Below are positions 15,457 to 24,173 of a stretch of DNA of 36,915 nucleotides, one piece after another. How positions within the stretch are numbered: position 1 is the stretch's first letter; each line of letters begins with the position of its first letter. Origin of the DNA: Planctomycetota bacterium. GTDB taxonomy: Bacteria > Planctomycetota > Planctomycetia > Pirellulales > Lacipirellulaceae. The notes below the pieces were generated by a model. It was not told the DNA's origin and ran no database searches. It was given only the letters and a program-made list of their open reading frames with translations. The DNA is taken from the NCBI GenBank assembly GCA_029781135.1, contig JAKOXH010000009.1, positions 1 to 36,915 on the forward strand, written 5' to 3'. The position numbers and the translations under genes are program-made.

Positions 15457-17256
15457 GTGCCCGGTCCTCTCAATAAATATAGTGGTCAAATCACGCAACC
15501 TGAAACGCAAGGCGCATCGCAGGCGATGCTCTACGCCACCGGCCTCAGCGAAGACGACATGAACAAGCCGCAGGTCGGCATCGCCAGCATGTGGTTCGAG
15601 GGCAACCCGTGCAACATGCACCTCTTGGACCTGGCGGCCGAGGTGAAGAAGGGCGTGCAGGCGGCCGGCATGGTCGGCATGGGGTTCAACACGATCGGCG
15701 TCTCCGACGGCATCTCGATGGGCACCGACGGCATGAGCTACTCGCTGCAATCGCGCGATATCATTGCCGACTCGATCGAAACCGTGATGTGTGCCCAGTG
15801 GTACGATGCGTGCATCGTGCTGCCCGGGTGCGATAAGAACATGCCGGGGTCGCTCATGGCGCTCGGGCGGCTGAATCGGCCCGGCTTCATGATCTACGGC
15901 GGCACGATTCGCGCGGGCCACACGGCCACCGGCGAGCCGATCGATATCGTGTCGGCCTTCACCTGCTACGGCGCACAGCTCATGGGCAAGATGACCGATG
16001 CCGAGCGGCGGAGCGTCGTGCGGAATGCTTGCCCCGGCGCCGGCGCGTGCGGCGGCATGTACACGGCCAACACGATGGCGTCCGCGATCGAAGCGCTGGG
16101 CATGGCGCAGCCGTATAGTTCGTCGTTGCCGGCGACCGACCCGGGCAAGCTCGAGGAGTGCCGGCGGGCGGGGGCCGTCATTCGCAACTGCATGGAGAAG
16201 GATATCAAACCACGCGATGTGATGACGCGCGAGGCGTTCGAGAACGCGATGGCGGTCGTGATGGCCGTCGGCGGCTCGACGAACGCGGTGATGCACCTCA
16301 TCGCGATGGCCCGCAGCGTGAACGTGCCGCTGACGATTGACGATTTCCAACGCACGAGCGATCGCGTGCCGTACCTGGCCGACCTGCGGCCCAGCGGCAA
16401 GTACGTGCAAGAGGATTTGCACCGGGTGGGCGGCACGCCGGGCGTCATGAAGCTGCTACTCAAGGAGAAACTCATCACGGGCGATTGTCTCACCATCACG
16501 GGCAAGACGGTGGCCGAGAATTTGGCCAGTTTGCCGGAACTCTCGGCGGGGCAAGATGTGGTGCGGCCCGTATCGAACCCCATCAAGAAGACGGGCCACA
16601 TTCGCATCATGCGGGGCAATTTCTGCCCCGATGGGGCTGTCGCCAAGATCACCGGCAAGGAAGGTCTGCGCTTCACCGGCACGGCGAATTGCTTCGAATC
16701 GGAAGAAGATTTCTTGGCGGCGATGCAACACGTGGGCGAGTCTCTCCGAGACTCGCATGAAACGAGCGGGCAAAGCGCTAGCGAAAGCAGTGCGTCGACG
16801 AAAGGCAGTCCGACCACGAGCCATCCGCGTCTCGGAGAGACGCGGCCACGTAAGGTTAAGAAAGGCGACGTGGTGATTATTCGTTACGAAGGCCCGCAAG
16901 GCGGCCCCGGCATGCCGGAAATGCTCTCGCCAACCGGGGCGATCGTGGGTGCCGGTTTGGCGGCCGACGTGGCGCTCATTACCGACGGCCGTTTCTCCGG
17001 CGGCTCGGCCGGGTTCATCGTGGGCCACGTGACGCCCGAGGCCCAACTTGGCGGGCCAATCGCACTCGTGCAAAATGGCGACCGCATCACGATTGATGCG
17101 GAAGCGAACACGATCACACTCGACGTTGCGGCCGACGAGTTATCCCGCCGCCGCAAGGCCTGGGTCGCGCCGCCCTACAAAGCCACCCGCGGCACGCTCT
17201 ACAAGTACATCAAGAATGTGAAGAGCGCCAGCGAAGGCTGCGTGACGGATGAGTAA
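15457..17256 (+). CDS. ilvD: Dihydroxy-acid dehydratase with a 41-residue in-frame repeat insertion
   Basis: A 599-residue enzyme that dehydrates 2,3-dihydroxy-acids to 2-oxo-acids in valine/isoleucine synthesis. GTG start, with AGGAG eight bases upstream; the frame open to 15193 is rejected because it translates repeats. Iron-sulfur cysteines are Cys52 (EGNPCNMH), Cys125 ([10 protein letters not shown]) and Cys198 ([12 protein letters not shown]). The C-terminal motifs [15 protein letters not shown] and [14 protein letters not shown] are intact. Residues 425-465 (HVGESLRDS ... LGETRPR) have no counterpart in the family: they sit between FLAAMQ and KVKKGDVV, a stretch that is normally continuous. 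The DNA there is a head-outward REP-like pair. Without it the length would be about 558, the normal size. Sugar-acid dehydratases of the same superfamily are an alternative, less likely. Confidence 0.95.
   Translation: MPGPLNKYSGQITQPETQGASQAMLYATGLSEDDMNKPQVGIASMWFEGNPCNMHLLDLAAEVKKGVQAAGMVGMGFNTIGVSDGISMGTDGMSYSLQSRDIIADSIETVMCAQWYDACIVLPGCDKNMPGSLMALGRLNRPGFMIYGGTIRAGHTATGEPIDIVSAFTCYGAQLMGKMTDAERRSVVRNACPGAGACGGMYTANTMASAIEALGMAQPYSSSLPATDPGKLEECRRAGAVIRNCMEKDIKPRDVMTREAFENAMAVVMAVGGSTNAVMHLIAMARSVNVPLTIDDFQRTSDRVPYLADLRPSGKYVQEDLHRVGGTPGVMKLLLKEKLITGDCLTITGKTVAENLASLPELSAGQDVVRPVSNPIKKTGHIRIMRGNFCPDGAVAKITGKEGLRFTGTANCFESEEDFLAAMQHVGESLRDSHETSGQSASESSASTKGSPTTSHPRLGETRPRKVKKGDVVIIRYEGPQGGPGMPEMLSPTGAIVGAGLAADVALITDGRFSGGSAGFIVGHVTPEAQLGGPIALVQNGDRITIDAEANTITLDVAADELSRRRKAWVAPPYKATRGTLYKYIKNVKSASEGCVTDE
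16731..16851. repeat. REP-like pair inserted in frame in ilvD
   Basis: Left: GTGG + GCGAGTCTC-TCC-GAGACTCGC (16732-16755). Right, on the minus strand: GTGG + CCGCGTCTC-TCC-GAGACGCGG (about 16826-16849). The right arm is identical over about 26 bases to the one in blaR1 (13054-13079). Total inserted length is a multiple of three (123 bases for 41 codons). Confidence 0.9.
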
Positions 17257-17284
17257 AGCGTAAAAAAGAGTACGAGGTACTCCC

Positions 17285-17740
17285 ATGGGAACATTCAAGA
17301 CAAGCTGCAAAGTTGCCAACATCACCGACCGAAGCCGATCGATCGAAATTGTCGAACTACTTGTCGATACCGGCAACGAATATACTTGGATCACCGGCAA
17401 ACTGTTGGAAGAAATTGGCGTCAGCCGCGAAAAGAGAGACCTGCATTTCATCATGGCCAACGGCGAACAGATTACGCGTTCCGTCGGCTTCGCGATCTTC
17501 TATGTGCAAGACACATTCACCATCGACGAAGTTGTCTTCGCGGAACCAGGAGACCTGTTACTTCTGGGAGCCAGAACTCTCGAAGGACTCAACCTCACGG
17601 TCGATGCAGGGCTGAAGAAACTCGTCGCGGCCGGTCCACTTCCAGCGGCGGCCTTGGCGCGAGCAGCAACAGCTATTTCGTATCCGGTACGAGCGAAACT
17701 GACGTTGCCGCTGTCTTGCACTGCGTCTTGTCGTCGATGA
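17285..17740 (+). CDS. Clan AA (retropepsin-like) aspartic protease with a run-on C-terminus
   Basis: A 151-residue small protein. LLVDTGNEYTWI (Asp28-Thr-Gly) is the catalytic loop, and the LLLGARTLEGLNLTVD segment is the matching hydrophobic-Gly motif of single-domain retropepsin-like proteins, which act as dimers. Targets are unknown. Relatives normally end shortly after the VDAGLKKLV region; here the frame runs on through 'ALARAATAISYP...' and overlaps the convergent DUF900 gene by 68 bases. The last 28 or so residues are therefore probably acquired by stop-codon loss or frameshift. It starts 28 bases after ilvD and could be read with it. Confidence 0.78.
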   Translation: MGTFKTSCKVANITDRSRSIEIVELLVDTGNEYTWITGKLLEEIGVSREKRDLHFIMANGEQITRSVGFAIFYVQDTFTIDEVVFAEPGDLLLLGARTLEGLNLTVDAGLKKLVAAGPLPAAALARAATAISYPVRAKLTLPLSCTASCRR

Positions 17741-19529
17741 TTTTCCAGTAGGCGTATTTCTCGGGCAGCTTGTTATCTGGGCACAGCACGCGCAGTTCGG
17801 GTGCGTAATCGCGCTGCAGGATGTCTTCCAGGTCGCGCAGTACGAAGCTGCCGTCGACAAAATACGAATGGCCGATGAACGTGGTGTTCGCGGCGTTGGC
17901 GTCGATATTCTCGATCTTCGGCAGAATGCAGAGTGCTTGGCCGAGGCGATTTCGCAACACGCCGCCCGGTTGCCGAGCATGATACTGACTGGAAGCCCAC
18001 AACGCTCGGTCCGCTTTGCAGAAGTAGAGCGTCACGCGTTCCGCCGGCGTGCGAATGCATTGCACGAGTCGCGTGAGGTCGTTCGAGTCGACATCGGGCG
18101 CCGCTAGAATGATGGACTTGAACGGCCGCGAGCCCGCTGGCCATTCGCGCTTCAGCGAGTCAAGTGCATCGACCAATAATTGGCAACCCATGCTATGCGC
18201 AACAAGATGGATGTCTCCTCGCTTGGCCGGCGCACCCTGGGGTTTACGCCGATCGGCGGCAACTTCGCGCAGCACATGCGCGAGCGAGCCGACGCTCGCC
18301 TTGGCGTCCTGCAAATCGCTGCCGTAACTCGCAATCCCCGCAACTTCATCCATCAGGCTGTCGCCGCCATTGGAGGGCCAACTGAATAGCACCGGCTTGC
18401 CCTCGAACCGCGTATCGTAGACCAACTGGGCAAAGCGCACACAAGAGAAGCGGAAGCTATTGTTATAGCCGTGAATGAAGATAACAACGTCGTCCTTCGT
18501 CGTGGGGCCGGAGCCCACATCCTGCCAAAGTACATTGCTGATTGCCTGAAAGAAACGATCCTCCGACAAGCTCGCAACATTACTGACATTAAAGCTCTCT
18601 TGCGGCGTTGGCCGCACCGGTTCTTGCGAAGCAGGCCGCTCGCCATGGGTCTTTGAAACCGAGATATCAACCAGCGCGGTGCCGTATGTCAACTGCCCCA
18701 CTTCATTGCCGAATCGCGTGGCATCGTGCGCCGTCGGCTTCACGATATTGCGCGTCGTCGCAAAGTTGATGGGAATGGCTCGCGGTGGTGTCCACGGCAC
18801 TGTTTGCGTCTGCTCAATTTGCTCCGCAATATTTGGGTCATCCACTTGAGCGGCCTGCGGCGCAGCATAGGCAAAAATATCCGCGTAAGCGCTGTCGGCA
18901 TACGCCACCACGGTTTGGCGCACTTGCCGCGGTACCGGCACTCGAACGATGATCTCCTGCGCTTCCTTGCGAACTTGACCGTCAATGACGCGCTCCACTT
19001 CAATCGTCTTCTTCTGCGTCTTGATTTCGATGATCGTTACGTTCTCGGTCTTTTGGCTGACCACTCGAGCGGCTTGTTTGACGTTCAGAAATACTTGCGG
19101 CGTACTCAATTGTTCGACGACTTTGCCATCCTGCATTACGCGAAGTTGATAAGCAATTTGGTGCCGACCCTGCGTAAGCTGCAACTCGTCGAGTGGCACG
19201 GTAATCGTGCACTGCCGCAGTCGCTGGCCATCTTGTTGCTGGATCACCGTCTTGGCAACGTATTGCCCATTGGGCCCGCGGTGGCTCGGGTTGGTGGATG
19301 AAATCGGGCTGAGTGGCGGAGTGGCAACCGGCTGCAACTCGAACGCGAGCGTTTCGAATTCCACGGCCGCCTCGCCCGGGTCGAACAGCAGTTCGAATTT
19401 CAGCAAATGCTGCTTATCGCGCGATTTCGCTTCCACGTGTAGATTGCGAACTCGAGCGGCAGCGACGGGGCAGACTAACAGTCCACAAAGCACAAGAGTC
19501 GATACGATTCGGGGCGTCGCCGCAGTCAT
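17673..19529 (-). CDS. Exported alpha/beta hydrolase, DUF900 type, with large N-terminal domain
   Basis: A 618-residue protein. The ATG at 19529 has an excellent AAGGAGGAT about eight bases upstream, and gives a signal peptide (IVSTLVLCGLLVCPVAAA). Residues about 25-190 look like a beta-rich domain (PLDELQLTQGRHQIAYQLRV). Residues 190-240 are charged, and 240-280 rich in Ala/Gln/Asp. The C-terminal half is a DUF900/lipase-like hydrolase: oxyanion strand VVIFIHGYNNSF (about 350-361), nucleophile VAHSMGCQLL (Ser446), then ILAAPDVDSND and a late FIGHSYFVD histidine. The natural substrate is unknown; an ester or amide in the periplasm or at the cell surface is likely. Confidence 0.82.
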   Translation of the reverse strand: MTAATPRIVSTLVLCGLLVCPVAAARVRNLHVEAKSRDKQHLLKFELLFDPGEAAVEFETLAFELQPVATPPLSPISSTNPSHRGPNGQYVAKTVIQQQDGQRLRQCTITVPLDELQLTQGRHQIAYQLRVMQDGKVVEQLSTPQVFLNVKQAARVVSQKTENVTIIEIKTQKKTIEVERVIDGQVRKEAQEIIVRVPVPRQVRQTVVAYADSAYADIFAYAAPQAAQVDDPNIAEQIEQTQTVPWTPPRAIPINFATTRNIVKPTAHDATRFGNEVGQLTYGTALVDISVSKTHGERPASQEPVRPTPQESFNVSNVASLSEDRFFQAISNVLWQDVGSGPTTKDDVVIFIHGYNNSFRFSCVRFAQLVYDTRFEGKPVLFSWPSNGGDSLMDEVAGIASYGSDLQDAKASVGSLAHVLREVAADRRKPQGAPAKRGDIHLVAHSMGCQLLVDALDSLKREWPAGSRPFKSIILAAPDVDSNDLTRLVQCIRTPAERVTLYFCKADRALWASSQYHARQPGGVLRNRLGQALCILPKIENIDANAANTTFIGHSYFVDGSFVLRDLEDILQRDYAPELRVLCPDNKLPEKYAYWKIIDDKTQCKTAATSVSLVPDTK

Positions 19530-19670
19530 GGCCCATCCTCCTTCGGCAGCAACTTCGGGTAAAGAGATATCGAGTAATTTACGCCTTAGTTGCCTCGCGT
19601 TCCAACACCCCTTGGCGGCGAGTTCTATCGAGCCGTCCTCCATCACCTGCCCCGATCAGCGGGGCCGCGC

Positions 19671-19868
19671 TATAATCTTGAGTATTATGCCGCCGAACTT
19701 CCTTTAACCGCACCTCCGATCTGTTGGTTCGAATATGTCCATATCCCTGCTGAACAGACCATTAACGCTGGCCGAGCTTCGATGATCCGCTGTGGCCGAT
19801 CACGCGCCGTGGCCGCCAACTGGTGACCAGCGTGCCGGCCGACGAAATTCGAATTGGCTGGTGGACGT
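19671..19868 (+). pseudogene. Broken partial copy of the AAA+ ATPase gene (promoter region plus codons 1-16 and about 105-131)
   Basis: From the TATAAT at 19671 to about 19784 the sequence is nearly identical to 22589-22700, including the start of the AAA+ gene (copy ATG at 19735). After the codon for the 16th residue it jumps to a match with about 22965-23047, so codons 17 to about 104 are missing. The join shifts the frame and gives an immediate TGA. The encoded second piece still reads [15 protein letters not shown] in another frame. It is a relic of a duplicated gene. Confidence 0.85.
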
Positions 19869-19907
19869 TCGAAGCCTTTCATGGCCAAGTCAGATTCCCT
19901 AAGATCA

Positions 19908-20165
19908 TCTGAGGCAGACCAGGCATATCGTTCGTTGGTCCACTGGGCCCAAGAACAGTGGCGTTAGTTCATTGAAATTCTCACCCGACCGGCTCACGTC
20001 TTTCAGATTCAACCCAACCGGCGGATCGTTGAGCGGACCTTCGGGTGGCTCGATCGCTCGCGACGCTTGGCCAAGTCCTACGAACGAACTGTGGAAAGCG
20101 ATCACGTTTTTGTCCTCATCGCTATGATCCACCTCATGGTCAAACGGATTGAAGACACGCTTTAA
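19908..20165 (+). pseudogene. C-terminal relic of an IS5-type transposase
   Basis: Reading through one TAG (19965-19967) gives EADQAYRSLVHWAQEQWR, then FIEILTRPAHVFQ, RRIVERTFGWLDRSRRLAKS and finally VLIAMIHLMVKRIEDTL with TAA at 20163-20165. The VERTFGWL...RRL and AMIHLMVKR motifs are the typical C-terminus of IS5/IS427-group transposases, including the region of the catalytic glutamate. The rest of the element is absent, so it cannot move itself. Confidence 0.8.
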
Positions 20166-20177
20166 GGGGTACCACGA

Positions 20178-20531
20178 ATGGTGTGTGTCTTGCAAACCCG
20201 ATGCACCCTGCCTGAGCCGCTGGCAGAGGGCCTGGCCAATAGGGAATCGCCTGAACGGGCGGTCGCCCTGTGGCAACGTTTGTGTGGCGATCCAACCGTG
20301 ACGATCGTGCCCCCGTCAACGGAATTGGTGTCGCAAAGCCTCGATCTCTACAACCGGCGCCCGGATAAAGAGTGATCGTTGGTCGACTGCATTTCGTTTT
20401 CCGTGACGGGACGGCACGGCTTGAGAGACGCGCTCACGGCAGACCATCATTTCGAGCAAGCGGATTTTCGGTTTCGCTGCGAACGTAGACGTGCTGCAAT
20501 AGAGTTGTGTAGCACAACTACTTCGCTCTAA
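20178..20531 (+). pseudogene. PIN-domain toxin relic with a nonsense codon
   Basis: The frame reads LPEPLAEGLANRES, then LYNRRPDKE, a TGA at 20373-20375, then SLVDCISFSVTGRHGLRDA and LTADHHFEQADFRF. The part around the TGA matches the intact PIN protein at 25167 (SERPDKTWPLTDCISF), so TGA stands where Trp is expected. The first 40 or so residues, with the first catalytic Asp, are missing. Clearly inactive. It overlaps the end of the minus-strand small gene by 14 bases. Confidence 0.82.
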
Positions 20532-20739
20532 CTGGCTTTCCGTGCCGCTCCATGAACTGGGCAAACTTTGCCCATGTGAGACGAGTCTTGTTGACAGAGT
20601 TGCCTTTGGGGAGCCATTCAATGTTGCCCCTGCTCACCAAGAGCGTGCCTAGCTTACCACCGCTGGAAGTGACGACGATCTCAAAATCCTTATTATGAAC
20701 AACAGCAGTGTCAATCTTAATGCGGACCTGATGAGCCAT
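20518..20739 (-). CDS. Small conserved-looking hypothetical protein (73 aa)
   Basis: A 73-residue protein starting MAHQVRIKIDTAVVHNKDFE and ending in a basic tail. An AGGAGG lies six bases before the ATG, an almost ideal ribosome binding site, so the gene is likely real despite sitting among relics. I recall similar short proteins with the core GGKLGTLLVSRGNIEWLP followed by a basic KRLTW-like stretch in various bacteria, but no function is known to me. Its compact beta-rich core and lone position suggest a small single-domain protein, not an antitoxin partner of the neighbouring dead PIN gene, which is on the other strand. Confidence 0.75.
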   Translation of the reverse strand: MAHQVRIKIDTAVVHNKDFEIVVTSSGGKLGTLLVSRGNIEWLPKGNSVNKTRLTWAKFAQFMERHGKPVRAK

Positions 20740-20879
20740 GATATGCCTCCTAACGCCGAGTGCCTGGCGGAGGGCTATTGGGAACCAGGCTGAATTTCTG
20801 GAACAGTTTTGTTGTTGAATAACCGGAAATACAGGCTCTGTGGTTCACAATACTAAAAGAATGGGAACCTCTACATTGT

Positions 20880-21611
20880 TCAAGAATGTCTTCTTTTCGC
20901 CCCGAATACGACTGCTGCAGCAACTCCTAGCAGGACAAAGGCGTGTGGCTCTGGCACCGTCTCGACGGTTAGGCCGTAGATAAACGAGCGCTGGGCCTCG
21001 GAGTTGTCGTAAATTGTGTTCGTGCTATCGCCACTGACGCCATTATCGATGAGGATAAATTGAGTTAGCGTTTCTGTGGCAAAAATTGGAGGCAACGTGA
21101 TCCGCTGCTTGTCGAGTCGCGCAGTCGAAGGAATTTGCGAACCCATGCCTTGCCACACTTCGATGGCCGTCGTTCCGTTGATGGTATTGCAGCAGAACGG
21201 CGTATTTAACCAGTTACGTACATCCGTGCCAGTTATCAGGTTAACGCTGTAGTTTGCGCCGCCGGTGCCGATGAACGTGGCGGCGAGTTTATCGGAACCA
21301 ACAACGCCCCATCCCAAGTTGATCAAAGTATCGACTGCAGTCGCACCGTGGACGTTCATTGGCAGGACCATGGCCGTCGTACTTTGTACGCCTATCGTCG
21401 TGCCGACTGAGGCATCCCATGCGCTATTGCCGGATGTGGGAATGTCGAACGGAACTCCACCGAGCGTTGTCAATCCAATCGGTGGATCGACCATCCAGAA
21501 CGGAACTTGGTTTGCAGCCGATGCCAAGCTGACTGTGACAAAGTCAGCTTTGGCAACTGCTCTGACGGCGAGAAGAAGGATGATACTCCAGCACGGTCGG
21601 ATAGCGCTCAT
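20880..21611 (-). CDS. PEP-CTERM sorting-signal protein
   Basis: A 243-residue exported protein. A signal peptide is present (SIILLLAVRAVAKADF). The C-terminus has the PEP-CTERM tripartite signal: VPEP, a hydrophobic stretch (AFVLLGVAAAVVFGA) and a basic end KRRHS. Such proteins are processed by an exosortase and attached to the envelope or extracellular matrix. The body between is beta-rich, Gly/Thr/Asn-rich and not assigned to a domain. AAAGGAGG lies seven bases before the ATG. The 140-base gap to the next gene downstream shows nothing else. Confidence 0.9.
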   Translation of the reverse strand: MSAIRPCWSIILLLAVRAVAKADFVTVSLASAANQVPFWMVDPPIGLTTLGGVPFDIPTSGNSAWDASVGTTIGVQSTTAMVLPMNVHGATAVDTLINLGWGVVGSDKLAATFIGTGGANYSVNLITGTDVRNWLNTPFCCNTINGTTAIEVWQGMGSQIPSTARLDKQRITLPPIFATETLTQFILIDNGVSGDSTNTIYDNSEAQRSFIYGLTVETVPEPHAFVLLGVAAAVVFGAKRRHS

Positions 21612-21778
21612 TAGCGGCCTCCTTTAGTTTTGAGATCAAATCAAATAACGCACTGCCGTTGGAAGACTAAAATAATCTACGCCCATCATTTAGCTTGTAC
21701 TTCAGATTCCACATTGATAAGCGCGGGAGCCAAGATAAAGTCGGGTAATCACGCGACGGACGATTGCCCGTCGTGCAG

Positions 21779-22093
21779 TTACTGGACTTCCACTTGTGGG
21801 TGAACCCGGTGCGAGACGGCCAACACGTGCATGGCTAATTGCATCCGCCCGTGGGTGCCAGTGCGATGGCTGATACGTTCTTTGTGCGTTTCGATCGTCG
21901 ATTCGCTGATTCCCAGAACGATCGCGATTTGCCTGTCACTGAGGTCACGCAGCATCAACTCGACAATCCGAGCTTGGCGCGTGGAAAGCCCAATCTTCTT
22001 AACGATTTCTTTCCAGTGCTGTGCGTCGAGCGGAAGAGGGGGTGCTGCCCCCAGAATATCAGCGGAGGTTTTCGATCGCTGCGGCATTGCCAT
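21779..22093 (-). CDS. LuxR/GerE-type helix-turn-helix protein
   Basis: A 104-residue protein consisting mainly of a LuxR-type DNA-binding domain: LSTRQARIVELMLRDLSD, RQIAIVLGISESTIETHKER, then HRTGTHGRMQLAMHVL. No receiver or ligand-binding domain is present, so it is a stand-alone HTH protein or the partner of a separate sensor. The start is uncertain: 22093 or 22087 both follow a GGGGT stretch, and the frame continues to 22123. It precedes the PEP-CTERM gene in the same direction with a 167-base gap, so a regulatory link is possible but not shown. Confidence 0.82.
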   Translation of the reverse strand: MAMPQRSKTSADILGAAPPLPLDAQHWKEIVKKIGLSTRQARIVELMLRDLSDRQIAIVLGISESTIETHKERISHRTGTHGRMQLAMHVLAVSHRVHPQVEVQ

Positions 22094-22174
22094 ACCCCGA
22101 ACATAAAGAGGGCGTCGAACCAAAGCCGCTCAGAGAACCCCTGCAACAGGGCGTACAGAACGTGCCCCGGCCGA

Positions 22175-22310
22175 CGCCCCTTTCGGGGCGCGGCATCCAA
22201 GGCACTGCTTCTGTACAGGAAAGGTTGCAGTTTTTCTCTGAAGCAGCGTCTTGACGCTCGCGCGTCAAATCAAATTGTTAATTGCGGTCGCTCCGCGGGG
22301 CAGCGACCTA
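22175..22310. repeat. Hairpins in the gap between the HTH and ATPase genes
   Basis: CGCCCC-TTTC-GGGGCG (22175-22190), TTGACGC-TCGC-GCGTCAA (22250-22267) and GGTCGCT...AGCGACC with an ATAG head on the minus strand (22286-22312). No gene is visible in 22124-22588, and 22311-22560 shows no structure I recognise. Confidence 0.6.
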
Positions 22311-22588
22311 TTGTTGAATTCTAGTCATCGTGCGAGGCGACCGGAAGTGTGTGGGACTATACGAAACACTGGCGGTGAACGGCGGGAGGCGACGACACCC
22401 TTTCTCACGGCCAGCAGTTTGGGGCGCGCACGTTCCATACGTCGCGGTGTTCCGGGAAACGCAACGAAGTCTCTGACGACGGGTAGAGTACGCGACGTGT
22501 GGTTTTACCAGAATTGGACGCTACTGACGAGAATTACCGAATCTACTGCTCCGTACACCTTTCCCTGCCCGGCCCTTGCCGACCGCGC

Positions 22589-22594
22589 TATAAT
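22589..22594 (+). promoter_or_regulatory. Putative -10 box of the AAA+ gene
   Basis: TATAAT 59 bases before the ATG, preserved with its surroundings in the relic at 19671-19676. No good -35 is visible. A six-codon frame (MPPDFL, 22605-22625) begins about where transcription would start and is also kept in the relic (MPPNFL). Confidence 0.5.
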
Positions 22595-22652
22595 CTTGAG
22601 TATTATGCCGCCGGACTTCCTTTAACCGCATCTCCGATCTGTTGGTTCGAAT

Positions 22653-24134
22653 ATGTCCATATCCCTGGTGAACAGACCATTAACGCTGGCCGAGCTTCGC
22701 AATAGTGGCTGGGAATCAAAAACCGTCAAACAAGAAATCCACGATAATTTTCTGGCCAAGCTGCAAGCCGGTGAGGAGTTGTATCCTGGCATCGTCGGCT
22801 ACGACGACACGGTCATTCCCGAGCTAAATATCGCCATCCTGGCCCAGCACGACCTGCTATTCCTCGGCGAAAAAGGGCAGGCGAAAAGCCGGCTCATGCG
22901 GCTCATGGCTTCGTTTCTGGATGATGCGATTCCATTCATCGACGATCCGCAGATTCCCGTACACGATGATCCTCTGCGGCCGATCACCCGCCGCGGTCGG
23001 CAGTTGGTCGCCAGCGTGCCAGCGGACGAAATTCGCATCGGCTGGTGGTCGCGTGACGAGCGTTACGCCGAACGACTTGCGCCCGGAACGAAATTTGCCG
23101 ACATCATCGGCGAGATCGACCCGGCGAAACTCGCGGCCGGCGTCAGCATGAGCGTCGAAGATGCCCTCCATTTTGGCCTGATTCCGCGCATGCACCGTGG
23201 CATCTTCGCGATGAACGAATTGCCCGAACTCGATGAACTCGTACAGGTCGGCTTGTTCAATATCTTGGAAGAACGCGACGTGCAGATCCGTGGCTACCCC
23301 GTGCAGTTTGATATCGACGTGCTGATCCTCTTCAGTGCCAACCCGGCGACCTACAACCGCTCCGGCAAAGTGATCCCGCAGTTGAAAGATCGTATCGGCT
23401 CGATTATCCACACGCACTATCCGCTGGAACGAGATCTGGGCATCCAGATCATTGAGCAAGAAGTGGAGGCGCGAGGCGCGAGCGGCGAGGCGCGAGAGTC
23501 CGATGAGGAAACTGAGTCTCGCCGCTCGCCGCTCGCTACTCGCGCCTTGGAAGTCGTCGTCCCTTACTTCATGAAGGAGCTCGTCGAGGAAATCAGCCGC
23601 GCGGCGCGCCGCAGCAAGTACGTCGATCAGCAATCGGGCGTGAGCGCGCGGTTGTCACTGGCCAATTACCGTACGATGGTGGCTTCCGCACGGCAGCGGG
23701 CGGCCGTATTGGGCGAGCGCCCGGCCGTGCCACGCATCAGCGATCTTGGCCATTTATATGCGTCGTCGCTCGGGAAGTTGGAGCTCGATCTCATGGGCTC
23801 CCATCAAATGAGCGAACGTCAAGTGCTCGACGCGGTGCTAGCCGACGCGATCGCGACCGTGTTCAAGGAATACGTCGACAAGCACGGCTTGGCGGAAATC
23901 GCCGAGATATTCTCCCGCGGCGTGAAGATCGAAGTCGGCGACATGCTGCCTTCCAGCCACTACGCGGCACTCATCAAGCGCGTGCCGCCCGTGTGGGACA
24001 AGGCCTTCGAGGTGAACGCCAGCGACAACGAAGCGATTCGCGCCTCCTGCGTTGAATTCGTGCTCGCCGGCCTGTACGCCACCGACCACATCAGCCGTAG
24101 CCAACAACGCGGACGGATCGTGTATGAAACATGA
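22653..24134 (+). CDS. MoxR/ChlI-like AAA+ ATPase with a heptamer insertion
   Basis: A 493-residue cytoplasmic ATPase of the magnesium-chelatase I/MoxR-like branch. Walker A is GEKGQAKS (72-79). The Walker B strand reads [11 protein letters not shown] (183-193), with Asn where Asp is usual but Glu kept. Sensor 1 is FSANPATYN (around 227-235), followed by DRIGS. Such ATPases remodel partner proteins, often with a VWA-domain protein; none lies directly beside it, although the YeaH-type VWA gene is about 5 kb away. Residues 272-298 (starting EARGASGEA) translate a 27-codon facing heptamer array between EQEV and LEVVVPYF. Broken copies of the gene's 5-prime and 3-prime parts lie on both sides. 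Confidence 0.87.
   Translation: MSISLVNRPLTLAELRNSGWESKTVKQEIHDNFLAKLQAGEELYPGIVGYDDTVIPELNIAILAQHDLLFLGEKGQAKSRLMRLMASFLDDAIPFIDDPQIPVHDDPLRPITRRGRQLVASVPADEIRIGWWSRDERYAERLAPGTKFADIIGEIDPAKLAAGVSMSVEDALHFGLIPRMHRGIFAMNELPELDELVQVGLFNILEERDVQIRGYPVQFDIDVLILFSANPATYNRSGKVIPQLKDRIGSIIHTHYPLERDLGIQIIEQEVEARGASGEARESDEETESRRSPLATRALEVVVPYFMKELVEEISRAARRSKYVDQQSGVSARLSLANYRTMVASARQRAAVLGERPAVPRISDLGHLYASSLGKLELDLMGSHQMSERQVLDAVLADAIATVFKEYVDKHGLAEIAEIFSRGVKIEVGDMLPSSHYAALIKRVPPVWDKAFEVNASDNEAIRASCVEFVLAGLYATDHISRSQQRGRIVYET
23466..23546. repeat. Facing heptamer arrays inside the AAA+ gene
   Basis: Left: GAGGCGC, GAGGCGC, GAGCGGC, GAGGCGC, GAGAGTC (23466-23500). Right: TCGCCGC, TCGCCGC, TCGCTAC, TCGCGCC (23519-23546). 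The arms are mostly complementary around an 18-base spacer. The total is 81 bases, exactly 27 codons. Confidence 0.92.
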
Positions 24135-24173
24135 ACCACCCTTGGTTGATAGGCACTTGGGGTATAAAATGAT

